The notes under the pieces are model-generated. The model did no database searches and was not told where the DNA came from. It worked only from the letters and a program-made list of their open reading frames with translations. Source: Vibrio pomeroyi (lineage in GTDB: Bacteria > Pseudomonadota > Gammaproteobacteria > Enterobacterales > Vibrionaceae). From it: a stretch of DNA of 64,000 nucleotides. Of the stretch, positions 1 to 8,845 are shown piece by piece; the stretch's first letter is position 1; the number at the start of each line of letters is the position of its first letter. The position numbers and the translations under genes were made by a program. The DNA is taken from contig CP090855.1 of the NCBI GenBank assembly GCA_041879425.1, positions 434,001-498,000 of the forward strand. Reading direction: 5' to 3'.

Positions 1-2
1 CA

Positions 3-74
3 CTTACACTTTCACTTTCTGCCGTTGCAGCTTGGCTTGAGCATAAGCTCGGGGCTAACTGGCGAACACAATAA
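3..74 (+). CDS. Amino-acid ABC transporter permease, C-terminal end (partial)
   Basis: The window opens inside a reading frame that runs from base 3 to a TAA at 72-74. Its last residues include LEHKLGANWR, the kind of ending seen in permeases of the polar amino-acid uptake family (HisM/GlnP type). The binding-protein gene begins 12 bases after this stop and a second permease follows, so this is probably the first permease of the same operon. Only 23 residues are visible, so the assignment depends on this short tail and on context. Confidence 0.6.
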   Translation, partial: LTLSLSAVAAWLEHKLGANWRTQ

Positions 75-86
75 GGATTTATCAGC

Positions 87-896
87 ATGAAGCTCTTTAA
101 AACCGCAATTACAGCTCTACTTGCGCTTGCCGTAAGTTTGCCTGCACTTGCTTCTGAAACGCCTAACCTAGATAAAATCAACGAACGTGGCTCTCTGCGT
201 GTTGGTATGTCGACTTTTGTACCTTGGGCGATGCGTAACAAACAAGGTGATCTTGTTGGCTTTGAAATCGATGTGGCAAAACGCCTAGCTGAAGATTCAG
301 GCTGGAAAGTTGAGTTCGTACCGACGGCGTGGGATGGCATTATTCCTTCTCTACTCTCGAACAAGTTTGATGTAATCATCGGCGGTATGTCTATCACTGA
401 AGCACGAGCTAAAAGCGTTCTGTTCACTGAACCTTACTCTCATTCAGGCGTTCAACTCGCAGCGAATAAAGAGCTAGCTGAAGGCTTTACTCAGATCTCT
501 GATTTCGATTCTCGTCGTGTGAAAATTGCAGCGCGTCGCGGCGCATTCACGGTTCAAGTGGCTCGTGAAACTTTCCCGAAAGCAAAAGTACTTCAGTTCG
601 ATGACGATGCTCAAGCGTTCCAAGAAGTGCTAAACGGCAATGCACACGCGGTTATCGCCTCTAGCCCGAAACCAGAGCACGAAGCGATCAAAAACGCAGA
701 CACGCTATTCATTCCATTTGAAGAGCGCCTGTCAAAAGGTAACGAAGCATTTGCTGTGCGCCTTGGTGAAACAGACAAAACTGAGTTTTTCAACGAGTGG
801 ATCAAAGCACGTACTGAAGACGGTTGGTTGAAAGAGCGTTACGAGTACTGGTTCTCTACTCTAGATTGGCAAGACCAGATTGCTCAAGGTCAATAA
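87..896 (+). CDS. Amino-acid ABC transporter periplasmic substrate-binding protein
   Basis: A 269-residue secreted protein of the SBP family 3 (polar amino-acid binding) type. A signal peptide covers about residues 1-22, ending in the ALAS region. The mature protein has the family pattern: an N-terminal lobe with the LRVGMSTFVPW strand and the G-F-E-I-D-V-A motif, followed by the W-D-G-I-I-P-S-L loop and the IIGGMSITEAR segment that helps form the amino-acid carboxylate site. It would deliver an amino acid to the flanking permeases in the inner membrane. The ATPase gene is not in view and probably lies upstream. A ribosome site AAGGA lies at 73-77. The ligand cannot be told from sequence. Confidence 0.93.
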   Translation: MKLFKTAITALLALAVSLPALASETPNLDKINERGSLRVGMSTFVPWAMRNKQGDLVGFEIDVAKRLAEDSGWKVEFVPTAWDGIIPSLLSNKFDVIIGGMSITEARAKSVLFTEPYSHSGVQLAANKELAEGFTQISDFDSRRVKIAARRGAFTVQVARETFPKAKVLQFDDDAQAFQEVLNGNAHAVIASSPKPEHEAIKNADTLFIPFEERLSKGNEAFAVRLGETDKTEFFNEWIKARTEDGWLKERYEYWFSTLDWQDQIAQGQ

Positions 897-928
897 TCGA
901 CAGCTAATTAGACGCTAAATAACCAATC

Positions 929-957
929 AAGGCAGTACCTTACTGGTACTGCCTTTT
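929..957 (+). terminator. Intra-operon rho-independent terminator/attenuator
   Basis: The inverted repeat GGCAGTACC / GGTACTGCC, extended by AA/TT pairs, has a 5-base loop and is followed by TTTT. It sits between the binding-protein and permease genes. It would lower permease expression relative to the binding protein, a common arrangement in such operons. Confidence 0.75.
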
Positions 958-1035
958 AAGAAACACCCGAGATAGCTATAAACTCATAGCCCACTCTCAC
1001 AACACATTAATTATCATTGTTTAAACAGGAATGAC

Positions 1036-1959
1036 GTGAGTAGTACTAGCGCATTATCAACGCCCAAGCCCAACCTTCACACGAAGCCTTGGTATCAACG
1101 CCTCAATCTATTAGATGGAGTGTTGTTTGCCATCATTTGTGCGTTCGCAGGTTGGCTGTATTATCGCTCTGCTGTCGGTATTAACTATCAGTGGCGATGG
1201 GAAGACGCGTTCACGTTAATCTTCATTCCACCTTCTCAAGGCAGTATTCCTTATTTCTTCAAAGGCTTGGTCGCAACATTGCGTTTGAGCTTATGGAGCA
1301 TGGTGTTAGCGCTCTCTTTCGGCACACTGTTAGGGGTAGCAAGACACTCTAAGATCGCTTTATTCAAAACACCGGCGCTGCTTTTCATCCAGTTGGTTCG
1401 AAATATCCCACCATTGGTGTTTGTGTTTATCTTTTACTTCTTTGTGTCTAACCAGTTGATCCCTTTGCTCGGTTTAGAAACCCTTCTACGTGAACACAAT
1501 GGTGAAATTAACGCTATTCAAGATTTCCTCTTCGGGCCTGCAAACCTATGGGAAAACTTAGCCTCTGGCGTTATCTGTATTGGCCTGCTCTCTTCCGCTT
1601 ATATCGCTGAGGTTATCCGAGCTGGCTTAGAAAGCATTCCTAAAGGCCAATGGGAAGCAGCTGATTCACTAGGGTTGTCTGCATTCTCTAAGTATCGATA
1701 TGTGGTTGGCCCACAGGTATTAACCGCGATTACACCACCTTTAGCGGGTCAGGCAATTTCTCTAGTAAAAGATACCTCGATTGTGTCGCTGATTTCGATT
1801 CAAGAGATGACGTTTGTTGGCACTGAAATGGCAAACTCTTCCGGTTTGATCTTCGAGATCTGGCTGATTGTTGGCGCGGTTTACTTTGCGTTATGTTTCA
1901 CCCTTTCACGTATTTTCAAAGTCATTGAACAACGATCGAGTGTTTATCTTAACCGCTAG
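1036..1959 (+). CDS. Amino-acid ABC transporter permease
   Basis: A 307-residue inner-membrane permease of the polar amino-acid family. A cytosolic N-terminus and first membrane helix (about 28-45) precede the core helices. The signature EAA loop lies at about residues 190-230 (AEVIRAGLESIPKGQWEAA, then LGLS), which docks on the ATPase. The C-terminal helices end near residue 295. The start codon is GTG, with AGGA 6 bases upstream; the nearby ATG at 1031 runs into a stop after two codons. The gene lies behind an attenuating hairpin in the same operon as the binding protein and the upstream permease. Confidence 0.9.
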   Translation: MSSTSALSTPKPNLHTKPWYQRLNLLDGVLFAIICAFAGWLYYRSAVGINYQWRWEDAFTLIFIPPSQGSIPYFFKGLVATLRLSLWSMVLALSFGTLLGVARHSKIALFKTPALLFIQLVRNIPPLVFVFIFYFFVSNQLIPLLGLETLLREHNGEINAIQDFLFGPANLWENLASGVICIGLLSSAYIAEVIRAGLESIPKGQWEAADSLGLSAFSKYRYVVGPQVLTAITPPLAGQAISLVKDTSIVSLISIQEMTFVGTEMANSSGLIFEIWLIVGAVYFALCFTLSRIFKVIEQRSSVYLNR

Positions 1960-2040
1960 TATCATTGTTCATTTAGACGTGTATTCAAGCGCCTGTTAGA
2001 TGCCAATATAGCCACCTAATTCATAATATTCATCCACTTA

Positions 2041-2073
2041 TCCTGATTGGTTTAACCCATTGACCAGTCAGGA
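2041..2073 (+). terminator. Inverted repeat, possible terminator of the ABC operon
   Basis: An 11-bp stem, TCCTGATTGGT against ACCAGTCAGGA with one wobble pair, lies about 80 bases after the permease stop. No clear T-run follows, so this is either a weak terminator or another RNA structure. Confidence 0.4.
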
Positions 2074-2177
2074 TTAATTGCTTAAAAACTCTCTACTGAA
2101 ACACAGCAACCCCATCATTTAGACACTATACTTCAAGTATCAAATTCCATTGGATCTTCTCAAGGACTTCACTCAGC

Positions 2178-3122
2178 ATGGACAATCATAAAGAAAGAGC
2201 TTTTTACGCCGTTGTTGGCGCATTGGTTGGAGACGCCGCTTCCATGGGGCTGCATTGGTTGTATGACCAAGAGAGGATCTTACATGTGGCGGGCTTTGAA
2301 CCAGAATTTCGCTCACCCAACCAGTTCGATTATCAAGACAAAGGCTACTTTGCCCACCAAGGAAAAACCGCTGGCGATCAATCGCAATACGGTGCTCAGT
2401 TATTGGCGATGGTCGATAGCCTAGTCGACAATCAACACTACGACGAAGCGAGTTACATTAAGCACTTCCGTTTCTGGTTTGATTTTGGTGGCAGTTGGCA
2501 AGGTTACATTGATAAGGCGACTCGTATGAGCTTGCTGAACATACATCAACTAGAGCTAGCAGATGCTCCAATCACAGCTTGTGGCGCTGATGACACCCAA
2601 TTACCTGCGGTTTCAAAGCTTATTCCTTTGGTGGCATGTACCTACACTTCTCACACCTTACCGGCTATGGTCGAGAGTGCGGTTCGAGTCACTAACAATA
2701 ATGATAAAGCGGTAGAGTGGGCACAAGCTATTACTCTACTGATTCAAGCCGCGATACAAGGTAATTCTCCACTTCAATCGGTAGAAATGGTACGACAAAC
2801 CTGCAGTAAGTTTATACACGATCAAATCGATGCAGCCCTCGCAGAGCCTGAGCTTTCAATAACAGATGCCGCGAAAAAGTTCGGATTACATTGTGAATTG
2901 AGTGCCGCGTTCCCGCTGCTGATTCGCATTATTGCTGGCGCTCAGAGCTTTAAACAAGGCATTCGAGACAATATCTTATGTGGTGGTGATAGTTGTGGAC
3001 GTGCAATTGTGATTGGCGCGGTATTAGCGGCTTGCTTCTATGAAGAAGACGGAGCGATTCCAACAGAATGGCTAAACCAAGTCGAACTCAATGGTGGTGT
3101 ATTGTCTCTGCCAATTGAATAG
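2178..3122 (+). CDS. ADP-ribosylglycohydrolase / J1-crystallin-like family protein
   Basis: A 314-residue soluble protein with the fold signature of the ADP-ribosylglycohydrolase (DraG/ARH) family. An N-terminal GALVGDAASMGLHW motif lies at about residues 14-27, and a C-terminal GGDSCGRAIVIGA motif at about 270-283. Active family members normally carry G-G-D-T-D-T in the second motif, where the Asp and Thr residues bind the metal pair. Here the motif reads G-G-D-S-C-G, so one metal ligand is apparently replaced. The MGLHWLYD wording near the start resembles the J1-crystallin branch. The gene stands alone between two terminators. Whether it still removes ADP-ribose is uncertain. Confidence 0.82.
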   Translation: MDNHKERAFYAVVGALVGDAASMGLHWLYDQERILHVAGFEPEFRSPNQFDYQDKGYFAHQGKTAGDQSQYGAQLLAMVDSLVDNQHYDEASYIKHFRFWFDFGGSWQGYIDKATRMSLLNIHQLELADAPITACGADDTQLPAVSKLIPLVACTYTSHTLPAMVESAVRVTNNNDKAVEWAQAITLLIQAAIQGNSPLQSVEMVRQTCSKFIHDQIDAALAEPELSITDAAKKFGLHCELSAAFPLLIRIIAGAQSFKQGIRDNILCGGDSCGRAIVIGAVLAACFYEEDGAIPTEWLNQVELNGGVLSLPIE

Positions 3123-3162
3123 TATTGTGGAGCCTGGTTAGCTGCTCAAACAATCATAAACT

Positions 3163-3199
3163 AAAGCGCCTCTCGATTCCTTGCTCGAGAGGCGCTTTT
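3163..3199. terminator. Strong hairpin terminator
   Basis: A 14-bp stem, AAAGCGCCTCTCGA against TCGAGAGGCGCTTT, with an 8-base loop, is followed by TTTTC on the plus strand and preceded by an A-rich stretch. It ends the ADP-ribosylglycohydrolase gene and may work in both directions. Confidence 0.85.
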
Positions 3200-3245
3200 C
3201 TTTTCACTAAAACGAATGCATTAAACGGATAACTTCAATTTAGAA

Positions 3246-3284
3246 CGATAAACTTTGCGGATCCCTACGACCGTGAGTTTATCG
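3246..3284 (-). terminator. Inverted repeat downstream of the TonB receptor
   Basis: A 9-bp perfect stem, CGATAAACT against AGTTTATCG, with a 21-base spacer, lies just beyond the receptor stop. There is only a weak T-rich tail on the minus strand, so terminator function is tentative. Confidence 0.35.
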
Positions 3285-3315
3285 CTCAAACCAAACCTAT
3301 GAGTTTAAACCTGTC

Positions 3316-5322
3316 CTAGAACTGATAAGCGGCAGAAAGCTTGTAGTTACGGCCAGGTTCATAGTCATCCAAGGTAAAGCCTCTGGCTGTGCCTGAACGA
3401 GATGCGTGTGAGGAGTATTGCTCATCAAACACGTTGTCGACACCAAAGGTAACAGACAGTCCGTCAACATTTGATGGCACCCATTGAGCGTAAAGGTTAT
3501 GTACGTCGTAACCTTCTTTAATTGGCTGACCATCGAATACATTGTCTTCGTCTTTAACAAACATCGAGTTCCACCCAAAGATCGTTTCAAGCGCTTCAGA
3601 CTGATAATCCAGAGTCAACGTGATGCTGTCACCCATATCAATACTGCGACCATTGCCACCCGCGACAGCGCCGCCTGTGTCTTTGTTCTTAGTATCTGAA
3701 CGCGCATAAGACAGCTTACTGTTAAACATCTCGTAGCCGTAAGACAAGCTTGCCTCGAAGCCTTTAATCTCGACATCACCCAAGTTGTAAATCAAGTAAC
3801 TCTGGCTTGCAGCCTGGTACTCTTCAGTAATGTAATCATCAATATCGGTTTGGAACACGGTTAGGTTAGCACCAACGAAATGATCATCGATACGCTTATC
3901 AAAACGCACGCCACCTTGTGTGTTCTGCCCTGTTTCAGCTTTGATATCGTCCGCCAGATACGCGACGTCTTGGTAAGCAATAAAGGTTTCCATCAACTCT
4001 GGGCCTTTGAACAACGAGCGCGTGCTCGCAAATAAGGTCCAATCTTGAGTCACATCCCATTGTGTTGCCAATGACCACGTTACGTCGTCAAAGTCGTCGT
4101 TTCCTGTCTCAGCTTTACGCTGGTAATCATCAAAGCGCACACCTGCGGTGATAGAAAAAGCTTGAGTAAAGTAGAACTGGTCTTCAACAAAAAGTGCGGT
4201 AGAAATTGCTGACTCGTCCATAAACTTACTGCTGCCGTAATAGCTGCTCGATGACTTGTCCATGTAGTCAAAGCCATAGGTCGCGATGTTATCAAACGAC
4301 ATTAATCGGTAGTCCGATTGGAACTTAGCATTCAAGCCAAAGTTTTGGTTCTTCGCAGTGTTGTTAGACAAGCGATTCGATGGCCAACGTGGTGCCATAA
4401 CGCTTTCATCACGCTGAATTTCGGTCTCTGTGTTATACAGAGTAACGTTACCCTTATGACTTTCACCTCGTAGCTCATAGCTAGCCGTTATTGTGTCACG
4501 GTCATAATCGGTAGGAATGAGAATATCGTTAGACAAGCCTTCATTCGCACCACCTGACATATCTGGACGCGGACTGTAATCGCCACTATCACGGTAGAGA
4601 TCATAAGAGAGCTCAAAACGGTGTAAGTCACTCGGCTCGAAACCAATCTTACCGAGAATGTTGTATACATCCCCTTCTGAACCAAAGGTTTCATTTCCAT
4701 CACCGTCTTTAAAATCATCACGGCTCATGTAGTGGCTGTAGAGCATGGCATCGACGTTATCCGACAATAAACCATACACAGTTAATGAACCTTGCTGGCT
4801 TGCGTTGGTGGCATAGCCACCATAAACACGAGCGCCAAAGCTCTCGTCATAACGAAGCAGGTCTTTTGCGTCTTTGGTTTCAAACAGCACGGAACCGCCT
4901 AACCCATTTTGCGTGACCGAGTTATTACCCACTTGGATATCAGCCGATTTCAAAATGTCTGGGTTAAGAGTGAGGTTACCAATATGGTGGAACATGTTCG
5001 CGTGCTGAGAAGCACCGTCGAGTCGAATATCTAAGTCAGTTTCGCTTAAGCCACGGATGGTAATTCGTTGGTTGACCGAGTGCGTTCCCCCAACATCAAC
5101 ACCGGGAATTTCACGCAGTAAATCCGACATATGGTCTGCTTGTTTAAGTGACATGTCATCGGCAATGATAGATTCGGTGTTACTGGATACCTTCGTTCCC
5201 CACACCACGACTTCATCAAAGTGCGATGTGCTCTCTTCTGCCATCACAGGGCTGCTAAACGCGCTGGCTATAGCAATACAGAGGGTTGAAAGCTTGATTG
5301 TTGAGCTGACTGGGCTTTCCAT
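3316..5322 (-). CDS. TonB-dependent outer-membrane receptor (iron chelate or heme)
   Basis: A 668-residue outer-membrane receptor. It has a signal peptide (about 1-28, ending VMA) and a TonB-box-like segment after it (DEVVVWG). The plug domain covers about residues 40-150, with LLREIPGVDVGG and the ITIRGLSETDLDIRLDG stretch. A 22-strand barrel ends in the terminal aromatic Tyr-Gln-Phe. The barrel has F-K-G-P-E-L-M near residue 435, similar in position to the FRAP motif of heme receptors, but the match is not decisive. The gene is divergent from an AraC regulator and a Fur box lies between them, so iron-repressed, ligand-induced expression is expected. The ligand (siderophore or heme) is unresolved. 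Confidence 0.88.
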   Translation of the reverse strand: MESPVSSTIKLSTLCIAIASAFSSPVMAEESTSHFDEVVVWGTKVSSNTESIIADDMSLKQADHMSDLLREIPGVDVGGTHSVNQRITIRGLSETDLDIRLDGASQHANMFHHIGNLTLNPDILKSADIQVGNNSVTQNGLGGSVLFETKDAKDLLRYDESFGARVYGGYATNASQQGSLTVYGLLSDNVDAMLYSHYMSRDDFKDGDGNETFGSEGDVYNILGKIGFEPSDLHRFELSYDLYRDSGDYSPRPDMSGGANEGLSNDILIPTDYDRDTITASYELRGESHKGNVTLYNTETEIQRDESVMAPRWPSNRLSNNTAKNQNFGLNAKFQSDYRLMSFDNIATYGFDYMDKSSSSYYGSSKFMDESAISTALFVEDQFYFTQAFSITAGVRFDDYQRKAETGNDDFDDVTWSLATQWDVTQDWTLFASTRSLFKGPELMETFIAYQDVAYLADDIKAETGQNTQGGVRFDKRIDDHFVGANLTVFQTDIDDYITEEYQAASQSYLIYNLGDVEIKGFEASLSYGYEMFNSKLSYARSDTKNKDTGGAVAGGNGRSIDMGDSITLTLDYQSEALETIFGWNSMFVKDEDNVFDGQPIKEGYDVHNLYAQWVPSNVDGLSVTFGVDNVFDEQYSSHASRSGTARGFTLDDYEPGRNYKLSAAYQF

Positions 5323-5337
5323 AATTCAATCCTAGAT

Positions 5338-5356
5338 GTAAATGATAATAATTCGC
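5338..5356. promoter_or_regulatory. Fur box between receptor and AraC regulator
   Basis: The 19 bases GTAAATGATAATAATTCGC match the classical Fur consensus at 14 of 19 positions, counted by eye. The site lies 15 bases upstream of the receptor start and about 80 bases upstream of the AraC start preferred here, so it can repress both divergent genes when iron is plentiful. Confidence 0.75.
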
Positions 5357-5437
5357 AAACATGATAGAGTTGTAGTTTATAAATGCACAGATGATTTGCT
5401 TATGCGAAAACGCATAGCTGTTATGAGGAAAGGTCAA

Positions 5438-6550
5438 ATGGGTGAAGTAGCGTCAGAGCAAACTAAACTTGCCGAAACGGCTATAACTGGAAGAGTCGAG
5501 TTAAACAAGAAAGCTGTGTTAACGAAAAAAGTCGCTCTAACCAAAAAGCTAGAACAGACTGAAAAGCAGATCATTGTGACACAAGGTCAAACCAAGCAGA
5601 CCTCGCTTGCTGAAGGTAAATTCCTTTCTTATCAATACAATGACCAAATTTTTGTGCATGGCGGCCGCTGTATTGAATTGGTCGACAGCAATATTGTATC
5701 GACGGCCCACTCCGCAATCTTGATTACCATTCTTCTCGAAGGGAAACTCACCTTTGGCTACGACGATCTTGAGTTCGATCTCGATGCCAGTAATGGGCCG
5801 CAAGGCGTGGTAGTCAACTTAGCTAAACCTGCCAACTTTAGGCGCTCGTTGATTCAAGATAATAAGATGAATAAGATCAATATCTTGGTTAAGCCACAAT
5901 GGGTAAAACCACGTTTAAGTGACCACTGTTCAAGCAAATCATTCTTAGATTCACACAAGGCGTTTTACGATGTGCAGTTTAACGCTGACATCATTCAACT
6001 CGCCAATACACTCACTAGCCAAGCGACACCGACCAACTTCCAAGATAAGCTTGTCGTAGAGACGTTAACCCAGCAGTTACTAGCTCAAACCTTGTCGCAG
6101 ATGCCGATTCAATGTTGCAAAGAGTGCGCATCTGAGGACATTAACCCTAGTCCAAACGGCACGGATCAGAACGTTGGCTTTGACCAAAACGATAACCAAG
6201 TTTCGGCTGAAAAAGGGTTCGACGCTAAGATAGAAGACATCATCAGCTACATTGAAATCAACTTGGATAAACCACTCAGCCTTGAAAGCATCGCAGGTCG
6301 ATTCTCAATGAGTATCTCTAACTTACAACGCCGCTTTAAACAATCTTACAACCTGACGATCAACGGTTATATCCGACACCGACGCTTAGATATAGCGCGC
6401 CAACATTTAGAACGAGGCTTGGTATCAATCACCGAAGCCGCCTATGAAGCGGGTTATCAACACCCTTCAAACTTCACCAGTGCATTTAAGAAAGCATTTG
6501 GTGTTCCGCCTCATGCACTTGCTAAACATTCTGCATCAAGAGGCAGCTAG
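5438..6550 (+). CDS. AraC-family transcriptional regulator (PchR-like), divergent from receptor
   Basis: An activator of about 370 residues. The N-terminal part carries a cupin-like sensing region (GKFLSYQYNDQIF onward), followed by a variable linker. The last 100 residues hold the two AraC helix-turn-helix motifs (LSLESIAGRFSMSISNLQRRF and ITEAAYEAGYQHPSNFTSAFKK). The layout resembles PchR/YbtA-type regulators, which sense a siderophore and switch on its receptor. The longest open frame begins at 5342, but that ATG lies inside the Fur box. The ATG at 5438 has AGGAAAGG 4 bases upstream and is the better start. It most likely controls the neighbouring TonB receptor. Confidence 0.85.
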   Translation: MGEVASEQTKLAETAITGRVELNKKAVLTKKVALTKKLEQTEKQIIVTQGQTKQTSLAEGKFLSYQYNDQIFVHGGRCIELVDSNIVSTAHSAILITILLEGKLTFGYDDLEFDLDASNGPQGVVVNLAKPANFRRSLIQDNKMNKINILVKPQWVKPRLSDHCSSKSFLDSHKAFYDVQFNADIIQLANTLTSQATPTNFQDKLVVETLTQQLLAQTLSQMPIQCCKECASEDINPSPNGTDQNVGFDQNDNQVSAEKGFDAKIEDIISYIEINLDKPLSLESIAGRFSMSISNLQRRFKQSYNLTINGYIRHRRLDIARQHLERGLVSITEAAYEAGYQHPSNFTSAFKKAFGVPPHALAKHSASRGS

Positions 6551-6567
6551 CTTCTGACGTAAGGAAA

Positions 6568-7458
6568 CTATTTGTTTTTAATAACTGGAATACACTGCGA
6601 CAACTCGCTCTTCAACCAAGCTACGAAAGAATTACCTGACTCGTCCTGATTGCTATCTTGCGTGAGCAACATGTACTGATGGCCAGAAGGTACAAATCCA
6701 AACGGCGCGATCAAGTTACCTCTTTCAATATCATCGGCGATAAGTGGATAAGACCCAAGCGCTATGCCTAACCCGTCGACAGCCGCCTGAAAGCAAAAAT
6801 AGAAGTGTGCAAATGTTTGGTTCGCAGCAGCTTTTGACAGCTCTCCGCTATTAACTGTGTCTTCAGTGATGGCTCCCCAATCACTCCAAGCATCAGGTCG
6901 CGTGGTACTGTGCAGTAATTTCACATCACCTAAGTTATCTTTTACCTGTTGCCAGTAATCCGGGGAACACACAGGGCCTACCCACTCTTCGACTAACGGT
7001 ATCTGTTCGTAACTTTCGGTTAATTTAAAGTCATCTCGGCGAATCGCCATATCGAGGCCAGTCGCATCTAAATTCACTGCCCCACCAGCTGTAGACAAAC
7101 GAACATCAATGCCCGACTCAGCGTAAAAATCCCCTAAACGTGGCATCAACCAACGCATAGTTAATGTTGGCTCGCACGACACCTCAAGTGCATGGTTGTT
7201 GAGTTGGTTGAGCTTTTGGACGCCTGTACCCAACGCCTGAAACGCTTGCTCTGTGTAACCTCTGAGTAACTCACCTTCTTTGGTCAAACACACATTACGA
7301 CCCTGCTTATAAAACAGAGTTTGAGACAGATGGTTTTCCAGAACCTTGATCTGTTTGCTCACCGCACCATGGGTAATGTTGAGTTTTTCTGCCGCTTCAC
7401 TGTAACTCGTAGAGTGAGCTGCGACATGGAAAACATGAAATGCTTTAAGATGCCTCAT
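6568..7458 (-). CDS. LysR-family transcriptional regulator (GcvA-like)
   Basis: A 296-residue regulator. A winged helix-turn-helix covers residues 1-60 (FHVAAHSTSYSEAAEKLNITHGAVSKQIK split over the recognition helix). A substrate-binding-like effector domain covers about 90-290, with the GcvA-type wording LSTAGGAVNLDATGLDMAIRR. It is transcribed away from the LysE-type exporter 101 bases off, and LysR proteins usually regulate the divergent neighbour. That suggests it controls the exporter in response to an amino acid. This is inferred from position only. The 3' end converges on the AraC gene with 17 bases between them. Confidence 0.9.
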   Translation of the reverse strand: MRHLKAFHVFHVAAHSTSYSEAAEKLNITHGAVSKQIKVLENHLSQTLFYKQGRNVCLTKEGELLRGYTEQAFQALGTGVQKLNQLNNHALEVSCEPTLTMRWLMPRLGDFYAESGIDVRLSTAGGAVNLDATGLDMAIRRDDFKLTESYEQIPLVEEWVGPVCSPDYWQQVKDNLGDVKLLHSTTRPDAWSDWGAITEDTVNSGELSKAAANQTFAHFYFCFQAAVDGLGIALGSYPLIADDIERGNLIAPFGFVPSGHQYMLLTQDSNQDESGNSFVAWLKSELSQCIPVIKNK

Positions 7459-7559
7459 GTGTGATTATTTCTCACAGTTTAATGGAATTCATTTCGATTA
7501 TAGGCAGCAATTAAAAACCATACAATGGCGGCTCATCAAATAAGAGAGTTGGAGTATTT

Positions 7560-8171
7560 ATGGAGTGGTTAAGCTTAGCGGTGTTAGGACTATTGATTGT
7601 CATAAGCCCAGGAGCTGATTTCGTTTTGGTTTTGAAGAACAGCGTTAATCAAGGAAGACAAGCCGGTATTTGGACTGCAATAGGTGTCAGCCTAGCGATT
7701 TGTGTTCACATCAGTTATTCGATGCTAGGCATTAGTTACTTAATCTCACAGAATGAGCAGCTTTTCGACATCATTCGATACGCAGGGGCCGCTTACCTTA
7801 TTTACCTCGGCACAAAAGGCATCCTAAGCGCAGACAGCAAACTCGCACCTATGGAAGGAACGACGCAAAACATCAGTATCTGGCGCTACTTAGCCCAAGG
7901 CTTTTTGTGTAACGTACTCAACCCAAAAACCATGTTGTTCTTCTTGAGTATCTTCAGCCAAGTGATCTCACCTGACGCTGCAAACCAACATGTCGCACTC
8001 GGTTATGGGCTTTACATGATTGTTCTTCACGGCTTGTGGCTCGGAATTGTCGCAATGTTATTTACTTCAAATACGTTGCAAAAACACTTGTTGAAAGCCA
8101 AGAAGAAGCTCAATCAAGCATGTGGAGTTGGATTGGTAACATTCGGAGCGTTGTTGGCGGTTAAGTCTTAA
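7560..8171 (+). CDS. LysE/RhtB-family amino-acid exporter
   Basis: A 203-residue inner-membrane protein with about six hydrophobic helices and the N-terminal signature ISPGADFVLVLKNS of the LysE/RhtB superfamily, which exports amino acids such as homoserine, threonine or lysine. The conserved GAAYLIYLG segment near residue 75 and the CNVLNPKTMLFF segment near residue 120 are both present. GGAG lies 6 bases before the ATG. The divergent LysR gene is the likely regulator. Confidence 0.92.
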   Translation: MEWLSLAVLGLLIVISPGADFVLVLKNSVNQGRQAGIWTAIGVSLAICVHISYSMLGISYLISQNEQLFDIIRYAGAAYLIYLGTKGILSADSKLAPMEGTTQNISIWRYLAQGFLCNVLNPKTMLFFLSIFSQVISPDAANQHVALGYGLYMIVLHGLWLGIVAMLFTSNTLQKHLLKAKKKLNQACGVGLVTFGALLAVKS

Positions 8172-8189
8172 ATAGAAGCTAAAACTAAA

Positions 8190-8220
8190 CAACTCAATGG
8201 CACATTATGCCATTGAGTTG
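8190..8220. terminator. Hairpin terminator between exporter and lipoprotein genes
   Basis: A perfect 13-bp stem, CAACTCAATGGCA against TGCCATTGAGTTG, with a 5-base loop, lies between two convergent genes, with AT-rich flanks on both sides. It probably works in both directions. Confidence 0.75.
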
Positions 8221-8284
8221 ATTTACAATTTTCAGCTCAGTTAACCGGTTGTAAAGCAGTTAATAATTTGAAGGCAACTAACGA

Positions 8285-8845
8285 TTAGAGCTGCTGAATC
8301 TTAGGCGTTTCTATGTTCCATTCTTCATTGATGGTCTCTGATCGCGTAAGCAGACCCTCAAGATAAATTGAAACTTCTTCACTTGATTCAACTGTAAAAT
8401 AAAAGTCCTTCTCAGTTTCCTGAGCGGCAAAAATTAGGTCATCAGTTAAAGTCAATGTGTTGGGTTTAACTGTATACTCACTCGACATTTCGATAGAGTG
8501 GTAACGTTTGTATCCGTCGACAACGGTCCCTCTTGGAACATTGCAGCGCGCTTCTTTAACAACGTAACTACCTGGCTTGATATTATCAAATAATACGTAC
8601 TCTAGATCTTCGTAGACTGTCATTCTCAACGTCTCCGGTTCTTGAGCCAGTTCCTCGCCAATCTTTTCGTACATTAAAATCGAAAAAGTATCACACGGAT
8701 AAGCGCTACCAACCTTAATGATCTTTGTAGTAATACCTATAGCTCCATCTCCATGAGGAGCAGATAGAGTATTTGACGCATTATGAGGTAACGTCATACA
8801 ACCCGTTAAGCTTGCCACCAAAGCCATTGGCAGAAAATATTTCAT
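8285..8845 (-). CDS. Predicted lipoprotein of unknown function
   Basis: A 186-residue protein. It starts with a short lipoprotein signal (positively charged start, hydrophobic run, lipobox L-T-G-C with Cys16), so it should be lipid-anchored in the cell envelope. The mature part contains a compact region around DNIKPGSYVVKEARC, which resembles the small carbohydrate-binding-type folds seen in envelope lipoproteins. Cys residues near positions 52 and 101 could form a disulfide. I do not recognise a family. It is monocistronic, and AAAGG lies upstream of the start. Confidence 0.7.
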   Translation of the reverse strand: MKYFLPMALVASLTGCMTLPHNASNTLSAPHGDGAIGITTKIIKVGSAYPCDTFSILMYEKIGEELAQEPETLRMTVYEDLEYVLFDNIKPGSYVVKEARCNVPRGTVVDGYKRYHSIEMSSEYTVKPNTLTLTDDLIFAAQETEKDFYFTVESSEEVSIYLEGLLTRSETINEEWNIETPKIQQL

